From Thermohalobaculum sp050330995 (GTDB lineage: Bacteria; Pseudomonadota; Alphaproteobacteria; Rhodobacterales; Rhodobacteraceae): a stretch of DNA of 64,000 nucleotides. Position numbers and translations under genes: made by a program. The DNA lies in the NCBI GenBank assembly GCA_050330995.1, contig JBHJHI010000053.1, positions 1 to 64,000 of the forward strand. Direction: 5' to 3'. Under the pieces are notes generated by a model that was not told where the DNA came from, searched no databases, and saw only the letters and a program-made list of their open reading frames with translations. Numbering within the stretch: the first letter of the stretch is position 1; each line of letters starts with the position of its first letter. Shown here in pieces: positions 7,260 to 15,014 of the stretch.

Positions 7260-8333
7260 TCAGTTCGGCAGATCGCCGACCACGCCCTCGACGAAGTAGT
7301 CCATCCCGAGCATCGCCTCGTCCGAGGGCGTCTCGCCCTCGGCCACGCGGGTCTCGCCGTCTCGGTCGACCACTGGACCCGCGAAGGGGTGGATCTCGCC
7401 GGCGGTCAGCGCGGCTTCGGTCTCGCGCGCCATCGCGGCGGTCTCCTCGGGCATGTTCTGGTAGGGCGCCATCTTCACCATGCCCTCTTCGAGCCCGTGC
7501 CAGACGTCGTGCGCCTGCCACTCGCCGTCGAGCGCCTGGCCGGCGCGCTCGACGTAGTAGGGCGCCCAGTCGTCGATGATCGCGGTCAGCTGCACGTTCG
7601 GCGCGAAGCGGGCCATGTCCGAGGCCTGACCGAACGCCTTGACGCCCGCCTGCTCGGCGGCCTGGAGGGCGGCGGGGCTGTCGGTGTGCTGCATGATGAT
7701 GTCGGCGCCCTGGTTGATCAGCGCGCGCGCGGCGTCGGCCTCCTTGCCCGGATCGTACCAGGTATTGACCCAGACCACCTGCGTCTCGACCTCCGGGTTG
7801 ACCGAGCGCGCCGCCAAGGTGGCCGCGTTGATGCCGCGGATGACCTCGGGGATCGGGAACGAGGCGATGTAGCCGATGGTGTTCGTCTCGGTCAGCTCGC
7901 CCGCGATCTTCCCGATGATGTGGCGGCCCTGGTAGAACCGCGCCGAATAGGTCGCGACGTTGTCGGCCTGCTTGTAGCCGGTGGCGTGCTCGAAGCGCAC
8001 GTCCGGGAACTGCTTCGCCACCTCGATGGTCGGGTCCATGAAGCCGAACGAGGTGGTGAAGATCAGCCCGTGGCCCGAGGACGCGAGCTGGCGGATCACC
8101 CGCTCGGCGTCCGGCCCCTCGGAGACGCTCTCGACGAAGGTGGTCTCGACCCGGTCGCCGTAGGCCGCCTCGATCGCCTGTCGGCCCTGGTCGTGCTGGT
8201 AGGTCCAGCCGTGGTCGCCTACGGGGCCGACGTAGACGAAGCCGACCTTGAGCGGCTCGTCCTGGGCGACGGCGGGGGTCGTGGCGAGGGCGAGCGCCGA
8301 CGCGGCGAGGGCGAGGAGGGGGCGGCGGATCAT
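7260..8333 (-). CDS. BMP-family ABC transporter substrate-binding protein
   Basis: This is a periplasmic ligand-binding protein of the basic membrane protein/PnrA-like family, whose characterised members bind purine nucleosides for ABC importers. The 357 residues start with a Sec signal (MIRRPLLALAASALALATTPAVAQ). The mature start, KVGFVYVGPVGDHGWTYQHD, is typical of the family, as are TTSFGFMDPT and HTDSPAALQAAEQ. The ATG follows GGGAG on the minus strand. No BMP-type permease or ATPase gene is in the window, so the partner transporter is elsewhere or the receptor is an orphan. A nucleoside or purine ligand is inferred from the family. Confidence 0.9.
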   Translation of the reverse strand: MIRRPLLALAASALALATTPAVAQDEPLKVGFVYVGPVGDHGWTYQHDQGRQAIEAAYGDRVETTFVESVSEGPDAERVIRQLASSGHGLIFTTSFGFMDPTIEVAKQFPDVRFEHATGYKQADNVATYSARFYQGRHIIGKIAGELTETNTIGYIASFPIPEVIRGINAATLAARSVNPEVETQVVWVNTWYDPGKEADAARALINQGADIIMQHTDSPAALQAAEQAGVKAFGQASDMARFAPNVQLTAIIDDWAPYYVERAGQALDGEWQAHDVWHGLEEGMVKMAPYQNMPEETAAMARETEAALTAGEIHPFAGPVVDRDGETRVAEGETPSDEAMLGMDYFVEGVVGDLPN

Positions 8334-8556
8334 GGGCGGTCTCCCGAGGCTCGTGGCTCGGCCCTGACTGCCCGTTCGCCACCCGGCGTGCAAGTTGCCG
8401 AAGGGCAGGGCGGCGGAAATTCCGTCGGACGGCGATTGCCCGTTTCTTGGGCGGATCGCGCTCCGGCACGTGCATGACGCCGCGGTAATTCCGGCCGGGG
8501 CCGGAACGCCCCTGCCCCCGAGGCGTCTTTCGCAGAGGAACGACCGGAGGACGCGC

Positions 8557-9528
8557 ATGAGCGAGAGCGCCGCGACGAGCGGGGAGGCCGCGCGCGGGCG
8601 CGAGGCCACCTGCCCGAGAGAGATGACCAACAAGGGCTGGCGCGACATCGCCTGGCGCGTCTACGAGGGCGTGACCTACGACAACCTCAACGTCGTCTCC
8701 GCCGGCGTCGCCTTCTTCGCGCTGCTGTCGATCTTCCCGGCCGTGGCGCTCTTGGTCTCGATCGCGGGCTTCTTCCTCGACCAGCAGATGGTCGCGACCC
8801 ACATCCGCGATCTGACGCAGCTGATGCCGCCCAACGCCGCCAGCATCATCCAGGGCCAGGCCGAGGGGGTCGCCCAGAGTTCGTCCTCGGCGGTGCAGTT
8901 CAGCTTCTGGGTCAGCCTGCTCATCACGCTGTTCTTCGCCTCCAGCGCGATCCGCAACCTGATGGACGGCATGAACGTCGCCTACGGCGAGAAGGAGCGG
9001 CGCATGATCGTGGTCAAGTACCTCGTGGCGCTGCTGCTGACCTTCGTGCTGATCGTCGGCATCCTGGTCGCGATCATCGGGCTCGTGATCGTGCCGGTGG
9101 TGCTGAAGTTCGTCGGCCTCGGCGGCACGGTCGATCTGCTGCTCTCGCTCGCGCGCTGGCCGCTGCTCGCCGCCCTGATGATCGGCGCGCTCGCGCTCGT
9201 CTACCGCTTCGGCCCCTCGCGGCGTCAGCCGCGCTGGCGCTGGATCACGCCGGGCGCGATCCTCGCCACGGTGCTGTGGCTGCTCGGCTCGATCGGCTTC
9301 TCGTACTACGTCTCGAACTTCGGCAGCTACAACGAGACCTACGGCTCGATCGGCGGCGTAGTGATCCTTCTTCTGTGGTTCTACCTCACCGCCTTCGTGA
9401 TCCTGCTCGGCGCCGAGCTGAACGCCGAGATGGAGCACCAGACCTCGGTCGACAGCACCGTCGGCGCCGACCGCCCGATGGGCGAGCGCGACGCGCACAA
9501 GGCGGACACGGTCGCGGAGGTGCCCTGA
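8557..9528 (+). CDS. YihY/BrkB family inner-membrane protein
   Basis: The 323-residue multi-pass membrane protein belongs to the YihY/virulence factor BrkB family, long mislabelled ribonuclease BN. Family-typical stretches are VSAGVAFFALLSIFPAVALLVSI near residues 45-70, the loop SIIQGQAEGVAQSSSS and the late segment YNETYGSIGGVVILLLWFYL. About six helices are visible. The ATG at 8557 has GGAGG six bases before it. The true function is unknown; a transport role has been proposed for the family. It is transcribed divergently from the BMP-family gene, and the 223-base gap contains both promoters. Confidence 0.88.
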   Translation: MSESAATSGEAARGREATCPREMTNKGWRDIAWRVYEGVTYDNLNVVSAGVAFFALLSIFPAVALLVSIAGFFLDQQMVATHIRDLTQLMPPNAASIIQGQAEGVAQSSSSAVQFSFWVSLLITLFFASSAIRNLMDGMNVAYGEKERRMIVVKYLVALLLTFVLIVGILVAIIGLVIVPVVLKFVGLGGTVDLLLSLARWPLLAALMIGALALVYRFGPSRRQPRWRWITPGAILATVLWLLGSIGFSYYVSNFGSYNETYGSIGGVVILLLWFYLTAFVILLGAELNAEMEHQTSVDSTVGADRPMGERDAHKADTVAEVP

Positions 9529-9590
9529 GAGAAGCGCCCCGCGGCGCGGCGATGGCCCGCGCCCGTCGGCGACGCCGGGCCGCGGGGGGT

Positions 9591-9977
9591 TCAGGGAAGC
9601 GGACGCGAGCGCCCCTCGTCCGAGATCGCGACGTAGGTGAAGGTGGCCCGCGTGACGCGGAGATGGTCGCCCGAGGGCTGGCGCGTGATCCAGGCCTCGA
9701 CGCCGACCGTCATCGAGCTGCGCCCCTCGCGGACGATGCCGGCGTGGATCGTGACCACGTCGCCGACCCACACCGGCCTCAGGAACTGCATGCCCTCGAC
9801 CGCGACGGTCGCCACGCGCCCGCGCGCGCGGCGGCGCGCGAGCACCGAGCCGCCGAGGTCCATCTGCGCCATCAGCCAGCCGCCGAAGATGTCGCCGTTG
9901 GCGTTGGTGTCGGCCGGCATCGCCAGCGTCTGCAGGGCGATCTCGCCGGCGGGATCGTCCCCTGCGTCCGCGCTCAC
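9591..9977 (-). CDS. Acyl-CoA thioesterase, hot-dog fold (YciA-like)
   Basis: The protein has 128 residues, the usual length for single hot-dog YciA-type acyl-CoA hydrolases. The signature DTNANGDIFGGWLMAQMD contains the Asn and catalytic Asp of the family, followed by VEGMQFLRPVWVGDVVTI. It should hydrolyse acyl-CoA to CoA and free acid in the cytoplasm. The start is a GTG at 9977 overlapping the stop of the amidoligase (GTGA). A much longer upstream extension of this frame overlaps the amidoligase and is a shadow. Coupling of a thioesterase to an amidoligase is unusual. Confidence 0.88.
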   Translation of the reverse strand: MSADAGDDPAGEIALQTLAMPADTNANGDIFGGWLMAQMDLGGSVLARRRARGRVATVAVEGMQFLRPVWVGDVVTIHAGIVREGRSSMTVGVEAWITRQPSGDHLRVTRATFTYVAISDEGRSRPLP

Positions 9978-11017
9978 GGCTTCGGCCTCTCGGTCGTGCC
10001 GGGCACGGCCGTGTCGAGCCCGAGCGCGTCCATGATCCGGCCCATGCGCGCGGCGAACTCGGACTGCGGGCCTTCCTTCAGGAAGCGCTCGGCCTCGGCG
10101 GCGAGCGCGGCCTCGTCGTGGGCGAGGCGCTCGACCGCGACCCAGCGCGACCAGTCGTCGAGCGGGTCCCACACCGGCTCGTCGAGCCGGCAGTTCGGCA
10201 GCCGCCAGTGGAAGGTCGGTCGCGGCGAGTTCTTCTGCCCCGGCAGCAGGCTCTCGACCAGATCGGCGTCGATCGTGGCGAAGATCGGCAGCATGTCGAG
10301 TTCGTAGTCGCGCGAAGGGTTGAAGGACAGGTGGTCGCGGATGAGCCGTTCCTCGTCGGGCTCGTAGTCGGGCGCGAGGATGTGATGGGCGTAGGCGATC
10401 GGGAAGGGGTCGATGTAGCTCTGCACCTGACGGATGGTGGCGAGGCGGCTCTCGCGGCGCAGCCACTGCGACAGGATCACGTAGGCGCGCAGCATCCTGA
10501 GCAGGTAGGGCGCGTCGAGCGAGACCGCCTCGACGTTAAGATGCATGCCGAAGCCCGCGAAGGCCGAGTGCGCGGTGCCGCGCGCGCCGGCCGCGGCGAG
10601 CGCATGGCACAGCCCGTTCATCAGCCCGAGGTCGTGCCAGGGCACGGGCGGCGCCACGATCTCGACGGGCATCACCTGCCCCGCGACCGCCGCGACCGCG
10701 CCCGCGATCCGCACGTCGAGGCCCTCGCGCCACTCGGGCGGCACGTCGCCCAAGTGTTCGGCAACGAAGTCGGGATGCGACCAGCGCGCGTCCAGCTCGA
10801 CCCGGAACGCGCCGTGCGCGGGGCTCTCGACCACGTATTCCTGCGCCGAGATCGTCCGGACCTCGCCCCCGATCGTCCCGGCGAGCACCCGCGCGGCCGT
10901 GGCCGCGTCGAGGCCGCCGAACTCGATCTCGACGCCGACCCGGCGCTCGGCATGGCCGACGCCGCGGCGGACGGGGGGTTCTGCGGGCATCGGGGTCTGT
11001 TCGGGCGTCGCCGTCAT
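9974..11017 (-). CDS. Putative amidoligase enzyme (COOH-NH2 ligase type)
   Basis: The 347-residue cytoplasmic protein matches the putative amidoligase family of the COOH-NH2 ligase superfamily. It has the opening strand RVGVEIEFGGLDAATAARVL, conserved acidic and aromatic positions (YVVESPAHGAFRVELDARW), VEIVAPPVPWHDLG and GFGMHLNVEAVS. Such enzymes form amide or peptide bonds using ATP, and bioinformatic work places them with glutamine-amidotransferase-like peptidases in predicted peptide or glutathione-like pathways. Here no such partner is adjacent; a thioesterase overlaps its 3' end instead. The ATG at 11017 faces a repeat-containing divergent promoter region. The substrate is unknown. Confidence 0.8.
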   Translation of the reverse strand: MTATPEQTPMPAEPPVRRGVGHAERRVGVEIEFGGLDAATAARVLAGTIGGEVRTISAQEYVVESPAHGAFRVELDARWSHPDFVAEHLGDVPPEWREGLDVRIAGAVAAVAGQVMPVEIVAPPVPWHDLGLMNGLCHALAAAGARGTAHSAFAGFGMHLNVEAVSLDAPYLLRMLRAYVILSQWLRRESRLATIRQVQSYIDPFPIAYAHHILAPDYEPDEERLIRDHLSFNPSRDYELDMLPIFATIDADLVESLLPGQKNSPRPTFHWRLPNCRLDEPVWDPLDDWSRWVAVERLAHDEAALAAEAERFLKEGPQSEFAARMGRIMDALGLDTAVPGTTERPKP

Positions 11018-11075
11018 GGTCGTCCTCTCGGGGCGCTGTGGTCGGGGGCGCTGTCGCCAGAGTGCTGTCGTCCGG

Positions 11076-11115
11076 CCTGTCGTGGGGGGCCTGTCGTCGG
11101 GGCCTGTCGTCGGGG
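11076..11115 (+). repeat. Short direct repeats in a divergent promoter region
   Basis: Three copies of CCTGTCGT followed by a G-run (11076, 11090, 11103; about 13-14 bases apart) are preceded by degenerate GCTGTCG copies from about 11034. Two copies of ATCCTATC follow just before the HNH gene. They lie between the divergent amidoligase and HNH genes and may be slippage products or a regulator site. Confidence 0.5.
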
Positions 11116-11142
11116 CGCGGCCATCCTATCATCCTATCGGCG

Positions 11143-11478
11143 ATGAGAGGCGACCCGACCGACGACCCCGAGAGCGGACCAGCGGGCTGGCCGGTCTGCG
11201 CGCTCTGCGGCCGCCCCGTGCCGCCCCACGCCAAGCAGTCGGTGCATCATCTGGTTCCGAAGCTGAAGGGGGGCGCCAAGGGCGAGACGGTGCGGCTCCA
11301 CCAGATCTGCCACAACGAGATCCACGCCTGCCTCTCCGAGGCGGAACTGGCCCGCGCGTACGACACGCCCGAGAAGCTGCGCGCCCACCCCCGTCTCGCC
11401 CGCTTCGTCGCCTGGGTCGCCAAGAAGGACCCCGCCTTCCACAGCCGCAGCGTGCGCCCGGCGCGGCGGCGGCGCTGA
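11143..11478 (+). CDS. Small HNH-type zinc-finger protein
   Basis: The 111 residues hold a compact HNH module: Cys19-x2-Cys22 (CALCGRPV), His35-His36 (SVHHLVPKLKGG) and a second half with His53, Cys56, His57 and His61 (LHQICHNEIHACLS). This beta-beta-alpha metal fold is found in HNH endonucleases. Many short solitary versions like this one are conserved and encoded outside mobile elements, with uncharacterised roles. There is no DNA-binding extension beyond a basic C-terminus (PARRRR). The ATG at 11143 is chosen because translation upstream runs into repeat sequence. Nuclease activity is an inference from the fold. Confidence 0.75.
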   Translation: MRGDPTDDPESGPAGWPVCALCGRPVPPHAKQSVHHLVPKLKGGAKGETVRLHQICHNEIHACLSEAELARAYDTPEKLRAHPRLARFVAWVAKKDPAFHSRSVRPARRRR

Positions 11479-11553
11479 GGACGCCGTGGGGGCTTGCCGC
11501 CCGCCCGCGTTCTGCTAACGCCCGCCCCGATCGCAGACGAGAAAGCCCTCCCC

Positions 11554-12402
11554 ATGAGCGAGCCCCCGACCCAGAGAAGCGTCCTGCTCACCGGCTGCTC
11601 CTCGGGCATCGGCCACCATGCCGCCCACGCGCTGAAGGCGCGCGGCTGGCGGGTGTTCGCGACCTGCCGCCGCTCGGAGGACGCCGAGCGGCTGGCGCTC
11701 GAAGGGCTGGAGAGCTGGGCGCTCGACCTCGCCGACCCGGCCTCGATCGCCGCCGGCACGGACCGCGCGCTCGAGCGCACCGGGGGGACGCTCGACGCGC
11801 TGTTCAACAACGGCGCCTACGCCATACCGGGCGCGGTCGAGGACCTGCCGACCGAGGCGCTCCGCGCGATCTTTGAGACCAACTTCTTCGGCTGGCACGA
11901 GACGACGCGGCGCGTGCTGAAGGCGATGCGCGCCCAGGGGCACGGGCGGATCGTGCAGAACTCCTCGGTGCTCGGCTTCGTCGGGCTCAGGATGCGCGGC
12001 TCCTACTGCGCGACCAAGTTCGCGCTGGAGGGCTACACCGACGTGCTGCGTCTGGAGCTGAAGGGCTCGGACATCCACGTGGCCCTCCTGGAGCCTGGCC
12101 CGATCCGCACCCGGTTCCGCCAGAACTCGCAGTGGCACTACGAGCGCTGGATCGACCGCGACGCGAGCCACTGGGCGCGCTTCTACCGCGAGACGGTCGA
12201 GCCGCGGCTCTACGCGCCCGAGAGCGACACGCGCGATCCGGGCGAGCTCGACTGCGACGCGACCACCGCGCGGGTGATCCACGCGCTGGAGAGCCCGCGG
12301 CCGCGCCCGCACTACCCGGTGACCACGCCCACCTGGGCGATGGCGGCGATGAAGCGGGTGCTGCCCGCGCGCGCCTTCGACGCCTTCGCCGGCCGGATCT
12401 GA
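11554..12402 (+). CDS. Short-chain dehydrogenase/reductase
   Basis: This classical SDR of 282 residues has the cofactor motif TGCSSGIG (13-20), the NNGAY motif (85-89), a Ser near 138 (QNSSVLG) and Tyr151-x3-Lys155 (YCATK). It is a cytoplasmic NAD(P)-dependent oxidoreductase acting on an unidentified alcohol or ketone. The C-terminal segment (HYERWIDRDASHWARFYRE and a final PTWAMAAMKRVLP) fits the subgroup often labelled SDR family NAD(P)-dependent oxidoreductase with steroid- or lipid-like substrates. The ATG at 11554 gives the usual spacing of 13 residues before the glycine motif. It appears to stand alone. Confidence 0.85.
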   Translation: MSEPPTQRSVLLTGCSSGIGHHAAHALKARGWRVFATCRRSEDAERLALEGLESWALDLADPASIAAGTDRALERTGGTLDALFNNGAYAIPGAVEDLPTEALRAIFETNFFGWHETTRRVLKAMRAQGHGRIVQNSSVLGFVGLRMRGSYCATKFALEGYTDVLRLELKGSDIHVALLEPGPIRTRFRQNSQWHYERWIDRDASHWARFYRETVEPRLYAPESDTRDPGELDCDATTARVIHALESPRPRPHYPVTTPTWAMAAMKRVLPARAFDAFAGRI

Positions 12403-12412
12403 CGCCGGCCCG

Positions 12413-12483
12413 CGATGCGGGGCATCGGTCCCCTCGCCCGGCGATGCGGAGCGTCCGCCCCCGCGACGCGGGGCATCTGTCCC
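12413..12483 (+). repeat. Three degenerate direct repeats
   Basis: Copies at 12413-12432, 12442-12461 and 12464-12483 share CGATGCGGGGCATC-GTCCC with a few changes in the second. They fill the gap between the SDR gene and the HIG1-type gene. No coding potential or clear regulator site is evident. Confidence 0.5.
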
Positions 12484-12512
12484 TGCCCCGCACGCCATGC
12501 TAGGCGGCTCCC

Positions 12513-12713
12513 ATGAGCGATATCCTCAGCGTCGCGACGGTGGGCGCCTGCGTCGTCGTCCTGATCGTCCTCGCCGTCGGCCTCGGCGGCTTCGGCTCGG
12601 GACGGGCCTCGCCGAACTTCTCCAACAGGATGATGCGGTGGCGCATCGTCGCGCAGGCGGTCGCGCTCGTGCTGCTGATCGCCTTCGCGGTCGCGAGCCA
12701 GATGGGAGGCTGA
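12513..12713 (+). CDS. HIG1-type twin-helix membrane protein
   Basis: The 66-residue protein has two transmembrane helices (about 6-28 and 45-64) joined by a short polar loop with SPNFSNRMMRWRIVAQAVAL. That loop matches the HIG1/twin-transmembrane family, whose eukaryotic members associate with respiratory complexes. In alphaproteobacteria the gene commonly sits directly upstream of the PduO-type cobalamin adenosyltransferase, as it does here with a three-base gap, so cotranscription is nearly certain. The molecular role in bacteria is not established; an inner-membrane location is clear. Confidence 0.8.
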   Translation: MSDILSVATVGACVVVLIVLAVGLGGFGSGRASPNFSNRMMRWRIVAQAVALVLLIAFAVASQMGG

Positions 12714-12716
12714 GCC

Positions 12717-13289
12717 ATGGTCGTGCTCAACAAGATCTACACCCGCACGGGCGATGCCGGCGAGACCGCGCTCGGCGACGGCACGCGCGTGGCCAAGCAC
12801 TCGGCGCGGCCCACCGCCTACGGCACGGTGGACGAGCTGAACGCGGCGCTCGGCCTCGCGCGCCTCAATGCCGAGGGCGAGATGGCCGAGGCGATCGCGC
12901 GCATCCAGAACGACCTGTTCGACCTCGGCGCCGATCTCTGCACCCCCAATATGGAGAAGGACGGCGAGCGCGAGTACGAGCCGCTGCGCATGATCCCCGC
13001 CCAGACCGAGCGGCTGGAGCGCGAGATCGACGCGATGAACGAGCGGCTCGAACCCCTGCGCTCGTTCATCCTGCCCGGCGGCACGCCGCTCGCGGCGCAC
13101 CTCCACGTCGCGCGCACCGTCTGCCGGCGCGCCGAGCGGCTGACGATCGCGCTCTCGGCCGAGGCAGGGGTGAACGAGGCGGCGCTCAAGTACCTGAACC
13201 GCCTGTCGGACTGGTTCTTCGTCGCCTCGCGCATCGCCAACGACGAGGGGCGCGGCGACGTGCTCTGGGTGCCGGGCAAGAACCGCTGA
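12717..13289 (+). CDS. Cob(I)alamin adenosyltransferase, PduO type
   Basis: It transfers the adenosyl group of ATP to cob(I)alamin or corrinoid precursors, giving coenzyme B12. The 190 residues match the PduO/MMAB family throughout: KIYTRTGDAGETALGDG at the N-terminus (ATP loop), a conserved Arg/Glu helix (GTVDELNAALGLAR), FILPGGTPLAAHLHVARTVCRRAER and LNRLSDWFFVASR near the end. The family is a trimer with the active site between subunits. It is in an operon with the HIG1-type gene. BluB, which makes the lower B12 ligand base, is encoded convergently only 1 kb away, so B12 metabolism is clustered here. Confidence 0.93.
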   Translation: MVVLNKIYTRTGDAGETALGDGTRVAKHSARPTAYGTVDELNAALGLARLNAEGEMAEAIARIQNDLFDLGADLCTPNMEKDGEREYEPLRMIPAQTERLEREIDAMNERLEPLRSFILPGGTPLAAHLHVARTVCRRAERLTIALSAEAGVNEAALKYLNRLSDWFFVASRIANDEGRGDVLWVPGKNR

Positions 13290-13396
13290 GGGCGCGACCG
13301 GGCGTCGCGTCACGCACCCGCGCGGCCAGAGGCGTTGACGGCGCGGGCGGGAACGACGATCGGTGCGGCGCGCCCCGTCAGCGAAGAGGCCGCGCC

Positions 13397-14320
13397 ATGC
13401 CGTCGCGTATCGCCGTGTCGTCCGCGTTGGTCGTCGCCATCGGCGTCGCGCTCGCCGCGCCCGCCACCGCCGCCCCGGACGACGGCACCCGCGCGATCGG
13501 CCCGACCGATGCGGCGCCGCGCCTCGTCGCCGCGCCCCCCGAGCGCCCGGCCCGCCGCTTCGCCGAGATGACCAAGGCGCGTCCGATCTGCGCGCTGATC
13601 GAGGCGGCGGCCGAGACGCACGGGCTGCCGAAGGACTTCTTCGCCCGCCTGATCTGGCGCGAGAGCCGCTTCGACGTGCGCGCGCTCTCGCCGGTCGGCG
13701 CGCAGGGCATCGCGCAGTTCATGCCGGCCACGGCCAAGCTCGTCGGCCTCGCCGCCCCCTGGGACCCGGTGCAGGCGATCCCGGCCTCGGCCGCGCACCT
13801 CGCCGATCTGCGGGAGGAACTCGGCAACTGGGGACTCGCCGCGGCGGGCTACAACGCGGGCAGCGGCCGGGTCTGGTCGTGGCTCGCCGGCCGCTCGGGG
13901 CTGCCCTACGAGACGCTGGCCTACGTCCAGGGCATCACCGGCGAGCCGGCCGAGACCTTCCGCGAGCGCGACCGCGAGCCGAAGGCCCGCCCGCTCGCCG
14001 AAGGCGCGCGCTTCCTCGACGCCTGCTCGGCGCTGCCGGTGATGAAGACCCGCGCGAGCCCGGTCGTGCGCAAGCTCTGGGGCGTGCAGGTCGCGGGCAA
14101 CATCGACCGCGGCCGGGCGGTGCGCCAGTTCTCGCGCCTGAAGCGCCGCTTCGGGCCGGTCTGGGGCGGGCAAGCGCATCAGGTGGTGGCGGTGCGCGGC
14201 CCGCGCGGGCGCCGCCCGCTCTGGTCGGTGCAGATCGGCTTCGACAGCCGCCGCCCGGCCGACCGGCTCTGCGCGCGGCTCAAGCTCGTCGGGGCCGCCT
14301 GCCTCGTGCGCAAGAACTGA
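13397..14320 (+). CDS. Lytic murein transglycosylase with C-terminal SPOR-like domain
   Basis: This exported peptidoglycan-cleaving enzyme has 307 residues. A signal peptide (to about residue 26) is followed by an SLT domain with catalytic Glu89 (FARLIWRESRFD), GAQGIAQFMPATA (101-113) and AAGYNAGSGRV. After a linker, the C-terminus (QVVAVRGPRGRRPLWSVQIG to CLVRKN) looks like a SPOR-type module that binds denuded glycan strands, which would target the enzyme to division sites. The ATG at 13397 begins the signal sequence. It is inserted between B12 genes, and its stop lies four bases from the convergent bluB stop. Confidence 0.85.
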   Translation: MPSRIAVSSALVVAIGVALAAPATAAPDDGTRAIGPTDAAPRLVAAPPERPARRFAEMTKARPICALIEAAAETHGLPKDFFARLIWRESRFDVRALSPVGAQGIAQFMPATAKLVGLAAPWDPVQAIPASAAHLADLREELGNWGLAAAGYNAGSGRVWSWLAGRSGLPYETLAYVQGITGEPAETFRERDREPKARPLAEGARFLDACSALPVMKTRASPVVRKLWGVQVAGNIDRGRAVRQFSRLKRRFGPVWGGQAHQVVAVRGPRGRRPLWSVQIGFDSRRPADRLCARLKLVGAACLVRKN

Positions 14321-14324
14321 GGGC

Positions 14325-14957
14325 TCAGCGATCGAGCCAGACGGAGGGGGCGCGCGCCTGCCAGCCGGCCGTCTCCAACTCCGGCGTCTCGCTCTCGGCC
14401 TCGGGCCAGCCGAGGCAGAGATAGCCCGTCAGCCGCCAGTGCGCGGGCACGTCGAGCGCCGCCGTCACCGTCGCGGGATCGAGGATCGAGACCCAGCCGA
14501 GCCCGAGACCCCATGCACGGGCGGCGAGCCAGAGGGTGTGGATCGCCATGACGGTCGAGTAGTCGAGCGTCTCGGGCATGGTGGCGCGGCCGAGCCCGCG
14601 TCCCTCGGCGGGCTCGGGATCGGTGAAGACGGCGAGGTGCACCGGCGCCTCGTCGAGCCCCGCGAGCTTCAGCGCCCGGTAGTCCTCGGCCGCCCGCCCC
14701 GCGTAGGTCCGCGCGGCCGCGGCGTTGGCCGCCTCGAAGCTCGCGCGCACCCGCGCGCGGCGGGCCGGGTCGGCGACGCGCACGAAGCGCCAGGGCCGGC
14801 TGTTGCCGACCGAGGGGGCGAGATCGACCGACGCCTCGACCGCGGCGAGAACACGTGGCTCGACCGGGTCGGTGCGGAAACGCCGCACGTCGCGGCGACG
14901 CCGCAGGATGTCGTCGAGATGGCGCCGGTGCGCCTCGCCGAGCGGGTCCGCCGCCAT
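14325..14957 (-). CDS. bluB: 5,6-dimethylbenzimidazole synthase BluB
   Basis: BluB destroys FMNH2 with oxygen to form 5,6-dimethylbenzimidazole, the lower ligand of vitamin B12. The 210 residues fit the family closely: RRRDVRRFRTDPV, PSVGNSRPWRFVRV for flavin contact, and the hallmark GRATMPETLDYSTVMAIHTL, which includes the Asp region needed for catalysis. It is a cytoplasmic nitroreductase-fold enzyme. Its presence with an adenosyltransferase implies that the organism makes or remodels B12 aerobically. It lies tail-to-tail with the lytic transglycosylase gene, and the M48 protease gene upstream points the same way. Confidence 0.93.
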   Translation of the reverse strand: MAADPLGEAHRRHLDDILRRRRDVRRFRTDPVEPRVLAAVEASVDLAPSVGNSRPWRFVRVADPARRARVRASFEAANAAAARTYAGRAAEDYRALKLAGLDEAPVHLAVFTDPEPAEGRGLGRATMPETLDYSTVMAIHTLWLAARAWGLGLGWVSILDPATVTAALDVPAHWRLTGYLCLGWPEAESETPELETAGWQARAPSVWLDR

Positions 14958-15014
14958 CGCTCCCCCCTGCCGAGCCCGCCCCCGGCCTACCCCGACCGGG
15001 GGCGGGAGGCCAGA

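Noticed and set aside
6517..9771. 1084-residue open frame on the minus strand
   Set aside because: It runs antisense or out of frame across the Cys-rich, BMP and YihY genes, is Arg/Gly/Asp-rich without any family motif, and is a shadow caused by high GC.
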